A stretch of DNA of 64,000 bases from Neoscytalidium dimidiatum (lineage: Eukaryota; Ascomycota; Dothideomycetes; Botryosphaeriales; Botryosphaeriaceae), in contig CM074695.1 in the NCBI GenBank assembly GCA_037367355.1, positions 372,001-436,000 on the forward strand, in the 5' to 3' direction. The notes below the pieces were generated by a model. It had not been told where the DNA came from. It saw only the letters and a program-made list of their open reading frames with translations, and did not search any database. Of the stretch, positions 44,247-56,651 are shown piece after piece; position 1 is the first letter of the stretch, and each line of letters begins with the position of its first letter. The translations under genes and the position numbers were made by a program.

Positions 44247-45448
44247 TCATGCCCACGCTCTCGGCATGTTCATGATGTTGTTCACCTCCTCAGCAGTCTT
44301 CCCTTTCCATAGCAACCCGAGCTCTATCCACCTCAGAGACTCGACATCTTCGTCCTTGTCTTCCCAACCCTCCTCTTGCCCCAAGAGCTCCTCGTCCAGC
44401 GTCCCCAGTTCGCGCTTCATTGGCACGTCGCTCTCCAACAGCCTCCTCTTGATCACCGAGGGCTGCGGCTCCGTCTCTTCGCCCCACTCAACCAGCTTCT
44501 TCTCCAATCTCTCCCTGACGGCATTCATCCGGAAATTGGGCACCCACTCGGCCTCGATCTCCTTCTTCCGCAACGCCTGCGCACGCTTCGGATCCTGCTC
44601 AACGCTCCTGATCCAGCGCTCCACGCGCAGGCGGCGCGCATCACGGTAGCCATTCTGGTACGCGCGATGATTCTCGTTGCCGAGCAGCACAGCCTCGAAG
44701 GTCCTGAAATCCAGCTGGCCGCAGACGACCTCGGGGCCGAAATACGCCCACTTGACGTCCCGATCCTGCTTGAACCGCTTCGCCTGTCGAACGTCAGTAA
44801 ACTCCCACATCGAACGAAGAAGGGAAAAAAAAAAAAAAAAAAACTCACCAACACCTCCCCCCTATCCCTCGCCCTCAACTCCTCGGCGAACAGCCTCCCG
44901 ACCAACGCCTTCCAATCGACCTCGACCTCGAACACGCCGTCGCCCTCCCTCACCACCCTCCACCCGCACAGCTCCGTATCCTGCACCACCCCCCTCAAGC
45001 ACACCATGTGCTCGCCGAACCCCCTCCCGGCGCCGCGCCTCAGATACTCGCCCCACTCCCCGGCGCCGGCGTCGGCGTCGTCGTCCCCACCCTCGCCGCC
45101 GACGGCCAGCACGCTCCCCCGCCGCCGCACGTCCACGGGGCACTCCTCGAACCCGCGCCACGGCCGGGCGCGCAGCACGGCGACGCCGCGGTCGGCAGCC
45201 GGGCGCGCGAGGCGCTCGAACGCGAGGCGCGAGCGCGGCAGCCGGAAGGTGCACACGTGCAGCCAGTCGCGCAGGTGGGCGGCCGGGAAGGCGCGGTCCA
45301 TGGCGGCGCGCAGGGCGCGCGAGGTCGCGCGCACGGCGAACCAGGCGCGCGGCAGGTCCGCGGTCGCGGTGATGTGCGAGAGGATCTGCATCCAGAGCTC
45401 GAGCGGGAGCGGGGGGCATTTTTGGGTTGGTGATGGGGTGGTCGGCAT
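44247..45448 (-). CDS. F-box-like domain protein
   Basis: Model: exons 44849-45448 and 44247-44783, 378 residues. The 65-nt intron begins GTGAG followed by a T tract (an A19 run at 44825-44843 on the plus strand) and ends GACAG, joining GEVL to AKRFKQDRD. An F-box-like motif is near the N-terminus (PPLPLELWMQILSHI, 12-26), then helices with FAVRATSRALRAAMDRAF. The rest is charged, with a C-terminal acid-rich helix region (GTLDEELLGQEEGWEDKDEDVESL). Typical of fungal F-box proteins in which only the N-terminal motif is conserved. Start at 45448 is the only ATG ahead of the motif. Partner and target unknown. Confidence 0.75.
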
Positions 45449-46823
45449 GGTGTTTTTTTTTTTTTTGACCTCTTATTTTCTTTTTGGTGTGTGGTTTTTT
45501 TTTTTCCGTGGCGGTTGGTGGTTGGTGGTTGAAGGTTGAGGTTGTTTGGGCTGTCGATTTGGGGGGTTTTTTTTAAATGCCCTTGATTGCGTGTTTGGAT
45601 TGAAGGATTTTTTGCTCGTGATGGGGTTCGACGAGGCTATATTTGGCGCTCCCTTGCGGATGAGTGGAGAAAGTGATGTGCTTGAAGTGCGGGATGATGG
45701 TCGGTCCGAATCGCTGGGTAAGAGTTAGGCTTCTCGAGAAGCAACTAGCGAGTCCTCTCCAGCAGCTATAGAGAACGATGTTGGAGTGGAATAAAAAAAA
45801 AAAAAAGGGACGGTGAAGGAAGAGAGCAGCGGTCCGGGGGATGTGCAGATTAAGTTTTCTGGGCCAGACGGGCGATCGCGGGTTCTTGTGGGCGGGTAGA
45901 TCAGTCTGGACTTTTGGCGCATCGTACGATACCTAGCAGCCACGCGGTTCCACGTGGTTTATATGTTTTTTTTTTCCACCCTCCCGCTCGTGCCATAGAT
46001 GAAGGTAATGCTACGGGCGTTTCACCGAGCCCGGGTTCAAATTTCCAGCCTGCCACGTCGACCTTTTCCGTCTCAGAATTGGGAAAGGCGGCGAGAAGCT
46101 AAGAGACGGTCGTCGTTCTGGAAGCCCTGGTCACGGTCTCTCCGCGCATCCGTGCGCAACCTTAATGCGCCCGGGTTTGCGCGTGCCTCTTGCGCCTTAT
46201 CGGCCGCAGCTCGACGTCTGACAGTGGATCAGGACGTTATTTCGCTTTCATGCGCGAGGGCAGCCCATCCACGTTTTTTTTTTTTTTTTTTCATGAGCCC
46301 AGGCAATGGCGTGGTTTCTCTCCGAGCTTACCCTTTCCGGTCTGGTGGCCAGAAGCCAGTGCTATTCAAACCATGGAATCCTGCATTCGCACATCGTATG
46401 ACAATGCGGGGAATTCCACTCCATGGCTACCTGCCATCACTCAAGGGATGGCTGACCATGGTTGCTGATTGGTGGTGGCAGGAGTCACGATAGCAGAACA
46501 AACCAAATGCGAAAAGCAACATATCACACAGCTTCGCGGTGCAAGCCCGTTTCACTTGCTACGGGCTAGCCAAGGCTCGTCTGTCACGCATCTCCGAGCT
46601 TTCCTCGCAGACGATCCTTTCTCGAATTGATCCAATCAGATCCTGAACCGCAGCAACCCCTGGAATCGAGGAAAGAGCAGACTCACCACTCACGGAATTC
46701 GCTCAGCATCGCAGAAGAAGCCCGGGCACATCCCGTACGCAAAGTAACTCATCCAACAGGATTTTCTCTACGGGCCTCTCATCTCTACACCTTCTAGTTC
46801 CTCTACGTACCGCTTTCACATCC
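45449..46823. other. Intergenic region with homopolymer tracts
   Basis: 1.4 kb between an F-box-like gene 5' end and the 3' end of the NUDIX gene. It carries several T or A runs (about 45451-45465, 45497-45506, 45793-45805 and 46275-46291). No gene or tRNA is supported. A GGTTCAAATTT at about 46033 resembles a B box but has no matching A box. Confidence 0.65.
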
Positions 46824-48237
46824 CTAAATCTTCGGTTCCGCACTCACAAACCCGTTCACCACCGCCGTCATGAGCTGATTCGCAATCGCCGTGCTGGGCG
46901 GCAGCCTCAGCCCGCCCTCCTTGTACTCCGGGCCCGGATCCTCGCCCAACCCGCTCGTCCCGATCCGCAACGCCTCCCTCACCTCGTCGAAGCTAAACCA
47001 CTTCGCATCCTCCAGCTCCGCGTCGTGGCCCAGGTGCACCTGCTCGCCGTCCGGCACGGCCTGGCCGATGGCGCCGATCATCAGGTTGGCCGGGTAGGGC
47101 CAGGGCTGGGTGGAGTGGATGACGACGCGGCCGAGGTGGATGCCGCTCTCCTCCCAGACCTCGCGGCGCACCGCCTCCTCGACGCTCTCGGCCGGCTCGA
47201 GGAAGCCGGCCAGCGTGCTGTACCAGTGCGGCGGCCAGCGCCGCTGCCGCCCCAGCATCAGCCGCCGCCCGTCGTGCGACACCACCGCCATGATGACCGT
47301 CGGGTCCGTCCGCGGGAAGCTGAGGTTCGACACCCCCGTGCGGGTCGCGCACGGCGGCCGCGCCGGCGCCTCCGCCGCGTCCGCGAGCTTGTCGGCGAGG
47401 TCCTTGGGCGGGCACGTCCGCTTGAACCCGCCGTTGGTCGAGAGCGTCTTGTGCCCGCAGCCGCCGCAGTACGGGTTGCGCACGTTCCAGTCCAGCAGGT
47501 GCCGGCCCTCGGCGTAGATGGCGGCTGTGGGGGGCGGGAAGCGTGAGTGGTAGATCGTGGGCACTGTTGCGTTTCTGTTATCGACGTACCTTCCTGCGCC
47601 ACGAGGGAGAGCTGCATCCGACCTTGCGCGAAGTACAGGCCCTGCGCTTCGACCTTCTTGATCAGCGCTTCCGCCGCCTCCGTCACGCTGGCGCGCGGCG
47701 TCACGTCCAGCGCCCAGTAGGGCTGCCCGGCGTAGTGCTCCTTGTAGGAGAAGCCGCCGTCCTTCTTCTTGCTCTCGTCCAGGCCGAGGAAGACGAGTTG
47801 CGGCTGGTAGACGGAGGAGTTGTAGTTCTTGATCAGGTCTTCTTCGCTGGTCCTGTACGGGTCGCCGACCACGGGCTCGACATCGCTGTAGGAGACGTAG
47901 GAGAGACGGTCGGCGGTCTTGACGAGCGGGTTGAGGTTGTTGAATAGCACGAAGCGCGAGGTCTCGTGCTTGAGAGCGGACGACAAGAAGGTCGTGTCGG
48001 GCCGCAGGAAGGACACGCGGTTGAGCGGCGACCCTGGCAGCAAGTTGGCGTCAGCGGGTACCCTGATGGCGGCGATCGTCTTGTCTCGTCCCGTCCCGTC
48101 TCGTCTCGTCTCGCGTGGAACTAACCGGCGAAGTAGTTGGCGACTTCCTTGCCGAATTTACGGGCGAGCATCGAGTCGAGGGTAGCGTGGGCGGGTTCGG
48201 GGAGATCGGGTATGGGGAGTTTCTTGCTGCTAGACAT
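46824..48237 (-). CDS. NPY1: NADH pyrophosphatase (NUDIX, NPY1-like)
   Basis: Hydrolyses NADH, and to a lesser degree NAD+ and related dinucleotides, to NMNH plus AMP; yeast Npy1 is peroxisomal. Model: exons 48126-48237, 47590-48033 and 46824-47524, 418 residues. Introns GTTAGT/TGCCAG and GTACGT/CCACAG both keep frame. Domains: an N-terminal NUDIX-like region, a zinc ribbon with NPYCGGCGHKT (about 202-212) and a later RTCPP cysteine, then the NUDIX box GFLEPAESVEEAVRREVWEESG (about 292-313). The NADH-pyrophosphatase signature QPWPYP follows about 17 residues later. The C-terminus ends PKI, not a canonical PTS1, so peroxisomal location is uncertain. Intron 1 contains a GTCTC pentamer repeat. 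Housekeeping gene. Confidence 0.93.
48082..48115. repeat. GTCTC/GTCCC pentanucleotide repeat in NUDIX intron 1
   Basis: Five or more copies of a TCGTC/CCGTC-type 5-mer within the first intron of the NUDIX gene. Confidence 0.7.
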
Positions 48238-48827
48238 AGTCGCGAGAAACTGGATTTGCTCGAGATAGGAGGTCAATTGCATGCACCGAGCTTGGACCGG
48301 CAGGGGATTCAGGGGCACGAGAAGAGGAGAGGCAGAGGCACACCAGTGCTCTGGTGTAAGAAAGGTGGTGATGACGGCGGTGGCCTCGGGACGGCGGCGT
48401 AGCGCATTTTCCGCCGCAATTCGTCATTGAGGGGCACTTGATTACCAATAGCGGCCGCAGCGAGCTCGGTCCGTCGCCGAGCGCGGGGTTAGCGGTGCAG
48501 ATGCCGACCCTCTATCTGACTATCAGCCACCGGTAGCCAGAGGGCAAAGCGACGAGCTCGAGGTGTAGCAATAGCCTCTCTCCAGCTTGGCCATGTTGGG
48601 CCCTTGCTAGCGGCTCCTGCGGCTTCCAGGCGGAAGTGGCAAGCGTCACGTCGCGTCGCGTCGCGTCCTCGGTTCCTGGCAAGCGGGTCAGTAGCCAATT
48701 CAAAAGCTTATCGATAATAATTTTGTGCGCCGCCTCTTCTCGCCCTCGCATCACCATCGTCACCCTCTTCCTCCTTCGCTGCCTACCTCCCCTCCACAAC
48801 ACACTCCTCGCACCCGCATCACCAACA
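48238..48827. promoter_or_regulatory. Divergent promoter of NUDIX and ICln genes
   Basis: 590 bases between divergent starts. It contains a CGTCG-type pentamer repeat (about 48645-48666) and a pyrimidine-rich leader (about 48730-48800) before the ICln ATG. Bidirectional promoter inferred from the layout. Confidence 0.45.
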
Positions 48828-49783
48828 ATGCCATTCGAGATCCTCTCCGCCGCGCCTAGTGCGGCCGACTTCACGCCGCTGCAGGAGCACCAAGAGCAAA
48901 CCCCCGGCACCTTCTTCGGCGCGAAGCCCGTCCTGCACCTGCACGTCGCCAACGCCCAGCTGCTCATCTCGCAAGCCGACCTCACCGCGCAAACCGCCTT
49001 CCCGGACCTGCGCGCCCCGGCCACCACCTCGACCGCGACCAACGGCACCGTCAATGGCACCGACCCGTCCTCCGAACACACGCAGCTCACGATCCCGGGC
49101 ATCGACGTCTGGGTGACCTCGCAGTACGCTCGCCTTCCCCTCCCCCTCCTCCCAAAAGAACAAAACCAAGCCCGCACTAACGCGCAAACGCCCCCCGCAA
49201 CAGCCACCTCCTCATCTTCTCCCCCGCCGCCTCGACCGGCATCTCCCTCCCCTACCCCTCGATAACCCTCCACGCGATCCAAACGCTCCCGACCACGACG
49301 AGCAACCCCCCACAAGAGCAACAGCAGCAGCCACAAGGCCTCTACACCCAGATCCTCCTCAACGGCCCCGACACGTCCAACACCCCGGACGACGACCTGC
49401 AAACGCTCGAGCTCACCATCGTGCCCCCGCCCGCAGCCGCCGCCGCACCCACCGCCGCCGACCTCTTCGCCGCCGTGTCCGCCTGCGCCGACCTGAACCC
49501 GGATCCGCAGGAGATCGACTCCGAGGACGAGGGCGCCGCGGCGGACGACCTGCTGCAGGCGGGCGGCGGAGCGTTGCCCGGCGGCTGGATCACGGCCGAG
49601 AACGTGCACGAGCACGTGGATGCGGAGGGCAACTTCGTCGGGTTCGGCGGCGGTGCTGCGCTGGGCGCGGGAGCCGGGACGGTGAGGCCGCGGGAGGAGG
49701 CGGAAGGGGAGGCGGAAGGGGACGAGGAGGAGGGAGGAGATGGTGCTGGTGGGGAGGAGACGAAGTGGAGGAGGACGGAGTAA
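48828..49783 (+). CDS. ICln/Lot5-family protein
   Basis: Member of the pICln (CLNS1A)/Lot5 PH-like family; in animals pICln chaperones Sm proteins onto the methylosome. Model: exons 48828-49123 and 49204-49783 (GTACGC/CAACAG), 291 residues. The join gives IDVWVTSHHLLIFSP, then STGISLPYPSITLHAIQ, a hallmark of the family. The N-terminus has DFTPLQEHQ and TPGTFFGAKPVLHLHV, also characteristic. The C-terminal part has an acidic stretch and WITAENVHEHVDAEG. The tail is Glu/Gly-rich, ending TKWRRTE. Single-copy housekeeping gene by appearance. A role in snRNP assembly is inferred from homology. Confidence 0.85.
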
Positions 49784-50551
49784 AGAGAAAGGGAGGGAAC
49801 AGGTGTTGTTAGGGTTGGAGGAGGGGGCGGGGGCCGGGCGGGTTATGACCACCGCGGGCCAGGCCGAGGATCAGGCGCCAAAAGTCAGGCTAAAGAGAAC
49901 AAGTTTTAGCGGAGGCTTTCGTTCTTGGACTCGCCCATCGAAGAAAATTGAAATGGGGCGGAGAAACCCCTCAAAAAAAAAATCACGATTACGAAGAGAG
50001 ATCTCGCTGTCTGGAGAAGCTCGAGCTAATTCACTATCAATTGATACCCACGGTTTCGGTTCAATGTCTGTTTGTTTGAAAAAGAGATTATTACTATTAC
50101 GAATAGCGCTACTACTGCTACTGCTACGAATGTGTACTGCTCGGGTACGGTCAAGGCTAATAAGTTCAGTCCAGAAGTTGTACAGCTAATACCAGGAGGC
50201 AAGGACGGAAGTTACAAGAATTGACATCAGACAAGGAAATATAGTGTAGGAATCAAGTGGTATAAGACATTTGTCTGAGGAAAAAGGAAAGTTGAGCACA
50301 GCTAGGAAAATGTGGGCAAAGACAAAGCGTAAAAAGAAAAGTAGAAAGCGGAGCTCAGTGTTCCATTGGATGAGAAGGAAGGAGAGGAGAAGGGAACGAA
50401 AGTCACTTCAAAAGTGGGAATAGGGCGGAACGCGCAAAAAGAGGGAGGGAAGAAAAGAAAAAAAAAAAAAGAAAGGGCAAGAGTTCAAACAAAGCTATCC
50501 CACACCCCCTCAGCAAACCCCGTCGCTACATATGCCCACCCCTCGCCCCTA
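49784..50551. other. Convergent 3' intergenic region
   Basis: 768 bases between the 3' ends of the ICln and the large membrane-protein genes. A-rich tract around 50460-50472. No gene recognised. Confidence 0.65.
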
Positions 50552-53500
50552 TCACCTCAAAAACCCATCCCGATCATACAGGCTCTGCGGCGTCCCCTGC
50601 TCGCTGGGCGGCTGGATTGAAATCAGCACCTTGGGCGCCAAAACTTCCCTTTCGCCCTTACTCCCCGCAGCCGGACCGACCGCCCTCTTCTTCGCCCCGC
50701 TGCCGCCCTTCCCCGTCGGCGTCCTGTTCTCCGCATCCGAATCGAAGCATTCCCGGTCCTCCCCGTCCCCCGTCCCCAGCCCCAAAACCGGCGTCCGCAG
50801 CCCCGCCTCCGCCCCCCTCTCCCTCGCGCTCGGACTCTCCCAAAACCCTTCCCCGTCCTCCCACACCCTGCTCGCCGGCCGCTCTCCCGCCTCCACATCG
50901 CCATCACCGTTGGCCATCGCCAGCTCCCGCCGCCCGAAGATGTTCTCGCTTTCGGCGAGGATCAGGTCGGTCAGGCTGGTGCAGCTGTCGTCGGGGCCGA
51001 AGGGCAGCGAGGTGGTGGTGCCGGCGCTGTGGTGGGACAGTGCGAGGGAGTTGGAGCTCGCGCTGCTGCGGCCGAGGCCGCTGCCGCTGTCCAGTGCGAG
51101 GCCGAGGCCGAAGGGTGGATGGTGCGGTTGTTGATGCCGCGGGGGTGCTGAAGGAGGAGGAGGAATAGTGGTGTTGGACGCGTTGGGCGTGATGGTGCTT
51201 GCGGGGGCGGTCGCGGCGGATGAGGACGAGAACGCAGAGCCATCGTGCGAGGGCGCGGACGACGAGGACATCGATGAGAGCGCGGCGCTGTGGTTGTGGT
51301 TGTGGTTGTGGTGGTGGTGATGGCTGCTCGCAGGCGGCGCGACCAGCGCGTACGAGCTCGCGGCGACGAATTGCTTGCTGGGCGACGCGAACGCCTTGAT
51401 AGTGCCCGCCCGGCCCCTCGTCGTCCTGTTCTCCCCACCGGCCCTTGTCGGCGATACTTCTTCTGGGCTGGGCTTGACGACTACTTCGTCGATCAGATTT
51501 CCGGCCGTCGCCTCGCGGCCCAGCTGCCTGTACCGCCTGCTAGTGCGCGAGTCGTCGTTAGCGGCGTCTGAGTTCATGCGGCGCAACGCGGCTACCGTTT
51601 TGCGGAGATCGCGAGCAGGTTCCACGCGAGGGCCCGTCAAGGAGCCGCCGGCGCGGGTAGGCGACGTTTCCGTATGGCCGTTGTGGGGGCGTGCGGAGGG
51701 GAAGAGGGGAGCCGGGGAGGATATGGATTTCGCTCTCTTCTTGCTCGGGTCGACGGGCGTGGTCTCGGAGGATTTTATGACGAGCGTTTTCGGAGAACAG
51801 GACGGCGAATCGGCCTGGGAGGGCTTACGGCTGTGGACGACGGGTGGTGGCGGCGGCGTAGTCGGCCTGCAGTCCTGCTCAACGGTCTTGGATGAAGGCA
51901 TGTCCAGGACGGGGTAGTCAAGGAGAGGGTAGTTTGGATCATATTTCAGTCCCCTCTGATCCGAGCTCGAGTCTACTGCACCACTGGCCAGACCTGCTCC
52001 CGCGTCTGTGTTGTTCGCATCGTTCTCCATGAAAGTAGCCTCAGAGGCGTTGGTGTGGACAGGGCTAGGGAACGTCGGTATGCTGAAAGCAGAGCCGCCG
52101 CTGACGCCAGAGTTGCGCCATCGAGGAGAGCCATCAGAATTCTCCCGATTGCATTTGGTCAGTGAAAGCGTCGGAGATCCTTGCGTCAGTGACGCATGAA
52201 TATTGGTTGGTGAGAGACGAATTTCCGGCGCGAAGACGCCGATACTGGGCGGTCGTGGAAGCGGCCGTATGTCTAGGGAGATCATCTCTTCATCCTCCGA
52301 AGGCTTCTTTTTGTGGATTGAGGTAGGTTCTTCCTCAATTCCATGCATGACTGCAGTACTTTCGGGCTTCAGTGGAGGCCCGGATTGTCCTGTACCAAGC
52401 GAAAGACGGATGCAATTCTGTCGACGGTGTGATTTTTTCTTCCGTGGACTTGCTTTTGAGCTTTCAGACCTCCCTGACTGCATGGGTGTTGGGTCCCATT
52501 GGAAAGGATTGCCGTTACTGCTTGAAGACGATGCATTGGTTGACGTGCGGGAAAGCTGTTGTGCCAAAATATTCTCGTTCACTGATGAATCCTGCTGGGT
52601 GATAGAACGCTGGCGCTCGGTGGGCGATCCCTCAGAAGAAACCAGAGTGCGTGAATTGCGGCGCGGAGTACTTGGCGTTCCCCCTAACAAGCTGTTATTG
52701 GACCGGCTGCGTTGAGACAATTGTCCCGTGCTATTACTTTCAATCTTAAGCTTGCCGTCCGTCTTAGAGTCCGCACTATCGTTGCGCGAGTGCGGATTAC
52801 TCGACGTCATGTCCATGGACAACTTGGCGACATTGCTCCGGATGGATTCGTCGCGGAAGTGCTGGCTTGTAGACTCGTCAGAATTATTGCGAGATTGCAG
52901 CTGAGGAAGTGGCCGAGGTCCTTTTAAAACCAGTGACTTGTGCAGCTCATGTCCAGGGCTCTGCCTCATCCGAGCATGTGGACTTCGCTGTGTTGCCGGA
53001 CTGGTAGCAACGAGGATCGAGCTTGTTGCGGACTCAAAGCTAGAAGCTGACCGCCGGGATGGGCTGTAGTCAACATTGCTGACAGACCTCGTGTGGCCCA
53101 GTCGCAGCGGAAGAGGTGGGACTGGGCTGTCAGGAGCCAAACCAGATTGCCTGTAGATTAAGCTGAAGTTGCGTCCTAGCTTCTGCGAGCCGTTGCTCGG
53201 CAGAATTTCCCTGGTGTTGTCGTTTGTGCTGTAGATCGAAGGCACTGAATTGGATCTGCCTCTGCGCTTCGGAGACCGGATCACGGTACCGGAAGGCGAA
53301 GGCACCGGGTTGCTAAAGAGCGGAGCTGGACGGAGCGCGCTCCTCAAGTCAGGCGCAGAGTTTGGTTTATTTGACCCAAACGATGGAGGACAGAGTCTCT
53401 CGACAGGCGAACCGGAATTCGGATCGAGCCTGAACCTGGTGGGAGTTCCAGAAGACTCGTTTTGATCCTGCACTACTGGAAAGGATACGTCAAGCATAGG

Positions 53501-54010
53501 CCTGGGACTCTCAATAATCGCCGATAGCCGGGAAGTTCTGATCCTTTCGAGTTTGATATGCTTTGGGCCATGAGCGCGGCGTTTGTGAAACGGCCAGACT
53601 TTCCTCTGTGTATCTTTACTAGGGCTAGGGACCGGCTCGATGATGGTAGGCGTCTGAGTGGACGGGGGGATCTTAGTCAGAGAAGACTGGCCAAACGATT
53701 CCCTTGACGGTAGAACGCCCCAACCTGACGAGGTGTTGTTGTATGGAAGAAAGGTGTTCCGCCTCAATACCTGACGGGGCTTGGTGACTCCATTGCCATC
53801 CAGCTGGACATGTTGCTGGCCCAACCTAATCCCTCTCTGTTCCAAGTCTGCCAATAAGCGCTTGTGGGCCCGAGTAGCACGAACAAGCAGCCATATCATG
53901 CACACCAGCGCCACCAGAATGATCCCACCAGCTACACCGACCGCAATCCAGACTCCAGGAGGGATGGTCGAAGGGTGGCTTTCTTCGCGCGGGCTTAAGC
54001 GGGCCACCAT
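50552..54010 (-). CDS. Large single-pass membrane protein, Ser-rich cytosolic tail
   Basis: Single exon, 1,152 residues, starting at the ATG 54010. Near the N-terminus is one strong transmembrane helix (about 19-43: VWIAVGVAGGIILVALV...), flanked by RATRAHKR, the arrangement of Skg6/Axl2-like TM proteins. There is no cleavable signal peptide, so it is probably a signal-anchor protein. The rest is long, low in hydrophobicity and rich in Ser, Pro, Thr and Asn with many SP/TP sites and basic RRxS-type patches, suggesting a heavily phosphorylated disordered tail. Small polar clusters occur (SSSSNGN; His/Asn-rich near the C-terminus). Orthologues with low-complexity tails are common in ascomycetes; function is unknown to me. 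It has no introns. Confidence 0.7.
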   Translation of the reverse strand: MVARLSPREESHPSTIPPGVWIAVGVAGGIILVALVCMIWLLVRATRAHKRLLADLEQRGIRLGQQHVQLDGNGVTKPRQVLRRNTFLPYNNTSSGWGVLPSRESFGQSSLTKIPPSTQTPTIIEPVPSPSKDTQRKVWPFHKRRAHGPKHIKLERIRTSRLSAIIESPRPMLDVSFPVVQDQNESSGTPTRFRLDPNSGSPVERLCPPSFGSNKPNSAPDLRSALRPAPLFSNPVPSPSGTVIRSPKRRGRSNSVPSIYSTNDNTREILPSNGSQKLGRNFSLIYRQSGLAPDSPVPPLPLRLGHTRSVSNVDYSPSRRSASSFESATSSILVATSPATQRSPHARMRQSPGHELHKSLVLKGPRPLPQLQSRNNSDESTSQHFRDESIRSNVAKLSMDMTSSNPHSRNDSADSKTDGKLKIESNSTGQLSQRSRSNNSLLGGTPSTPRRNSRTLVSSEGSPTERQRSITQQDSSVNENILAQQLSRTSTNASSSSSNGNPFQWDPTPMQSGRSESSKASPRKKKSHRRQNCIRLSLGTGQSGPPLKPESTAVMHGIEEEPTSIHKKKPSEDEEMISLDIRPLPRPPSIGVFAPEIRLSPTNIHASLTQGSPTLSLTKCNRENSDGSPRWRNSGVSGGSAFSIPTFPSPVHTNASEATFMENDANNTDAGAGLASGAVDSSSDQRGLKYDPNYPLLDYPVLDMPSSKTVEQDCRPTTPPPPPVVHSRKPSQADSPSCSPKTLVIKSSETTPVDPSKKRAKSISSPAPLFPSARPHNGHTETSPTRAGGSLTGPRVEPARDLRKTVAALRRMNSDAANDDSRTSRRYRQLGREATAGNLIDEVVVKPSPEEVSPTRAGGENRTTRGRAGTIKAFASPSKQFVAASSYALVAPPASSHHHHHNHNHNHSAALSSMSSSSAPSHDGSAFSSSSAATAPASTITPNASNTTIPPPPSAPPRHQQPHHPPFGLGLALDSGSGLGRSSASSNSLALSHHSAGTTTSLPFGPDDSCTSLTDLILAESENIFGRRELAMANGDGDVEAGERPASRVWEDGEGFWESPSARERGAEAGLRTPVLGLGTGDGEDRECFDSDAENRTPTGKGGSGAKKRAVGPAAGSKGEREVLAPKVLISIQPPSEQGTPQSLYDRDGFLR

Positions 54011-55573
54011 TGCGAACTTGACGGTTCCTGACAGGCACTGACGAGGTATGCGGTAGCGATATTGTTATTAGGCTCGGTCGCCGTTTCCGGACCGCATAAC
54101 CTTCGAGTTGATGTTGCTAGTCTTCGTGGTCTCAATCTTTGGCTGCTGATATCAGATTTGAGCACGTGGCCCGGTGAAATGCGAAGGCAGTCGGATTCCA
54201 CGCCGCGGAAGCAACACTGGCCGAAGAAACGGGGAAAGCAACAGAGCAGAGGTCACGGCGAGGAGCATGTTTGGAAAAAGGACAGGCAAGATGCGGGCGG
54301 CGGGGAGACGACATGTGGCGTGTAATTTGATCTAGTCTGGTATGTAATGTCTCCAAAACAAGAGCTCAGGAATGTGCGCCGAAAGTATACGAAGCGACGA
54401 GCAACAATGGTACAAGGAATGCAAGGGGGTGAAAATTTTCAGCAGAGCAGAAGGCTGGGAGAAATGCATCCTATAAGGCTGCTACGACAGTTAGCTTACC
54501 CAGATATGAGTGAGACATGGTGGAGTGCCTTCGGGCTACGAGCATGCAGCGAGCAGCACATGCGGAAGACTCCCATCGACGCGTGAAACCCGCGTGTTCA
54601 AGCAAAGGGATGTCGGCGAAGTTCATTTCACATGCAATTGATCCATCTGACGAGGCGTGCGATTAGTGATGCATTGCGAAACTGCATGCTACAGGCGTTG
54701 AGGTGTTGCCGGTGCTCATTCTGGGGTTGGACGTCTCAACCGGCCCGCAGCGCCGGGACGAACAGGGCGGGTGCGGCTTGGCGCACAGGCGGCGACGGTT
54801 GTTGAAGCATCTGAAAGTGCTGGAGGATGCGGCAGCGGCGGACATCGGGTGAGTAACAGGGCGTGAGGGGTAGAGAAAGGTTAATGCTGGATGTATAATC
54901 CAGGCGGCGCAGCTAGCAGCCGTAATTCGGCGAGGCTGCAGGCGGCTGAGGCCAACAACGAGCCGGAAGAGGCAAGATGAACACAGTGTCGAAGAACGGC
55001 CGGGGCGAGGCCTCGTCTGGCCACGCTGGCTGCTGGCGGGAAGCCGTTATGTCATTGGACGGCCCGTCTTGGTCAGCCCCGCGCAGAGTCGTGAGGCAAG
55101 CGGGCGTGGTTCCGGGCTCGAGCAGGTTGTGTTGTGGGCCTCGCGTCGCGCGTGCAAACACCACGGCGGGTCTGCGCCGCGCGCTCAGTCGTCAGGGAGG
55201 TCCGCCGCTGGGAGTGAGTCGGAGGGCGGAGGCAATGGCAATGGCTGGCAATCGGGGCTTTGCAGGCCGTCGCTGTTTGTCGCGATGGGGTCACGTCATT
55301 GCAGGCGGAGGGAGCTGGCGCACTGGCCGTGATTGGAGCAGTGGGCATCCCCGGGCCCCACCCGAATGAACGAATGCCCCGCCATTCCCTCAAAGCTACC
55401 ACTCCAGCTCGATCGCTCGACCCCTCCTTTAAAAGCCTCCCGGCCCAAACTCCCAGCTCGCCTTCTCCGACTCTTCACTCTCCCACCTCCATCGCTCTCC
55501 TCCGTCCCAGCTGCCAGAGACCCCAATTCCCATCTTCAATTGACCATCCGCATTCCACTCGATACCCCTCACC
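54011..55573. other. Divergent intergenic region
   Basis: 1.6 kb between the divergent membrane-protein and SDR genes. Nothing coding is convincing. The SDR side has a TATA-like TTTAAAAG (55428-55435) followed by a pyrimidine-rich leader. Confidence 0.55.
55428..55435 (+). promoter_or_regulatory. TATA-like element of the mannitol/sorbose SDR gene
   Basis: TTTAAAAG, 139 bases before the ATG, followed by a CT-rich tract (55440-55570) typical of strongly expressed fungal genes. Confidence 0.5.

Positions 55574-56651
<1,078 letters not shown>

Noticed and set aside
46000..46060. Possible tRNA B-box (GGTTCAAATTTCC)
   Set aside because: No A-box within 80 bases upstream.
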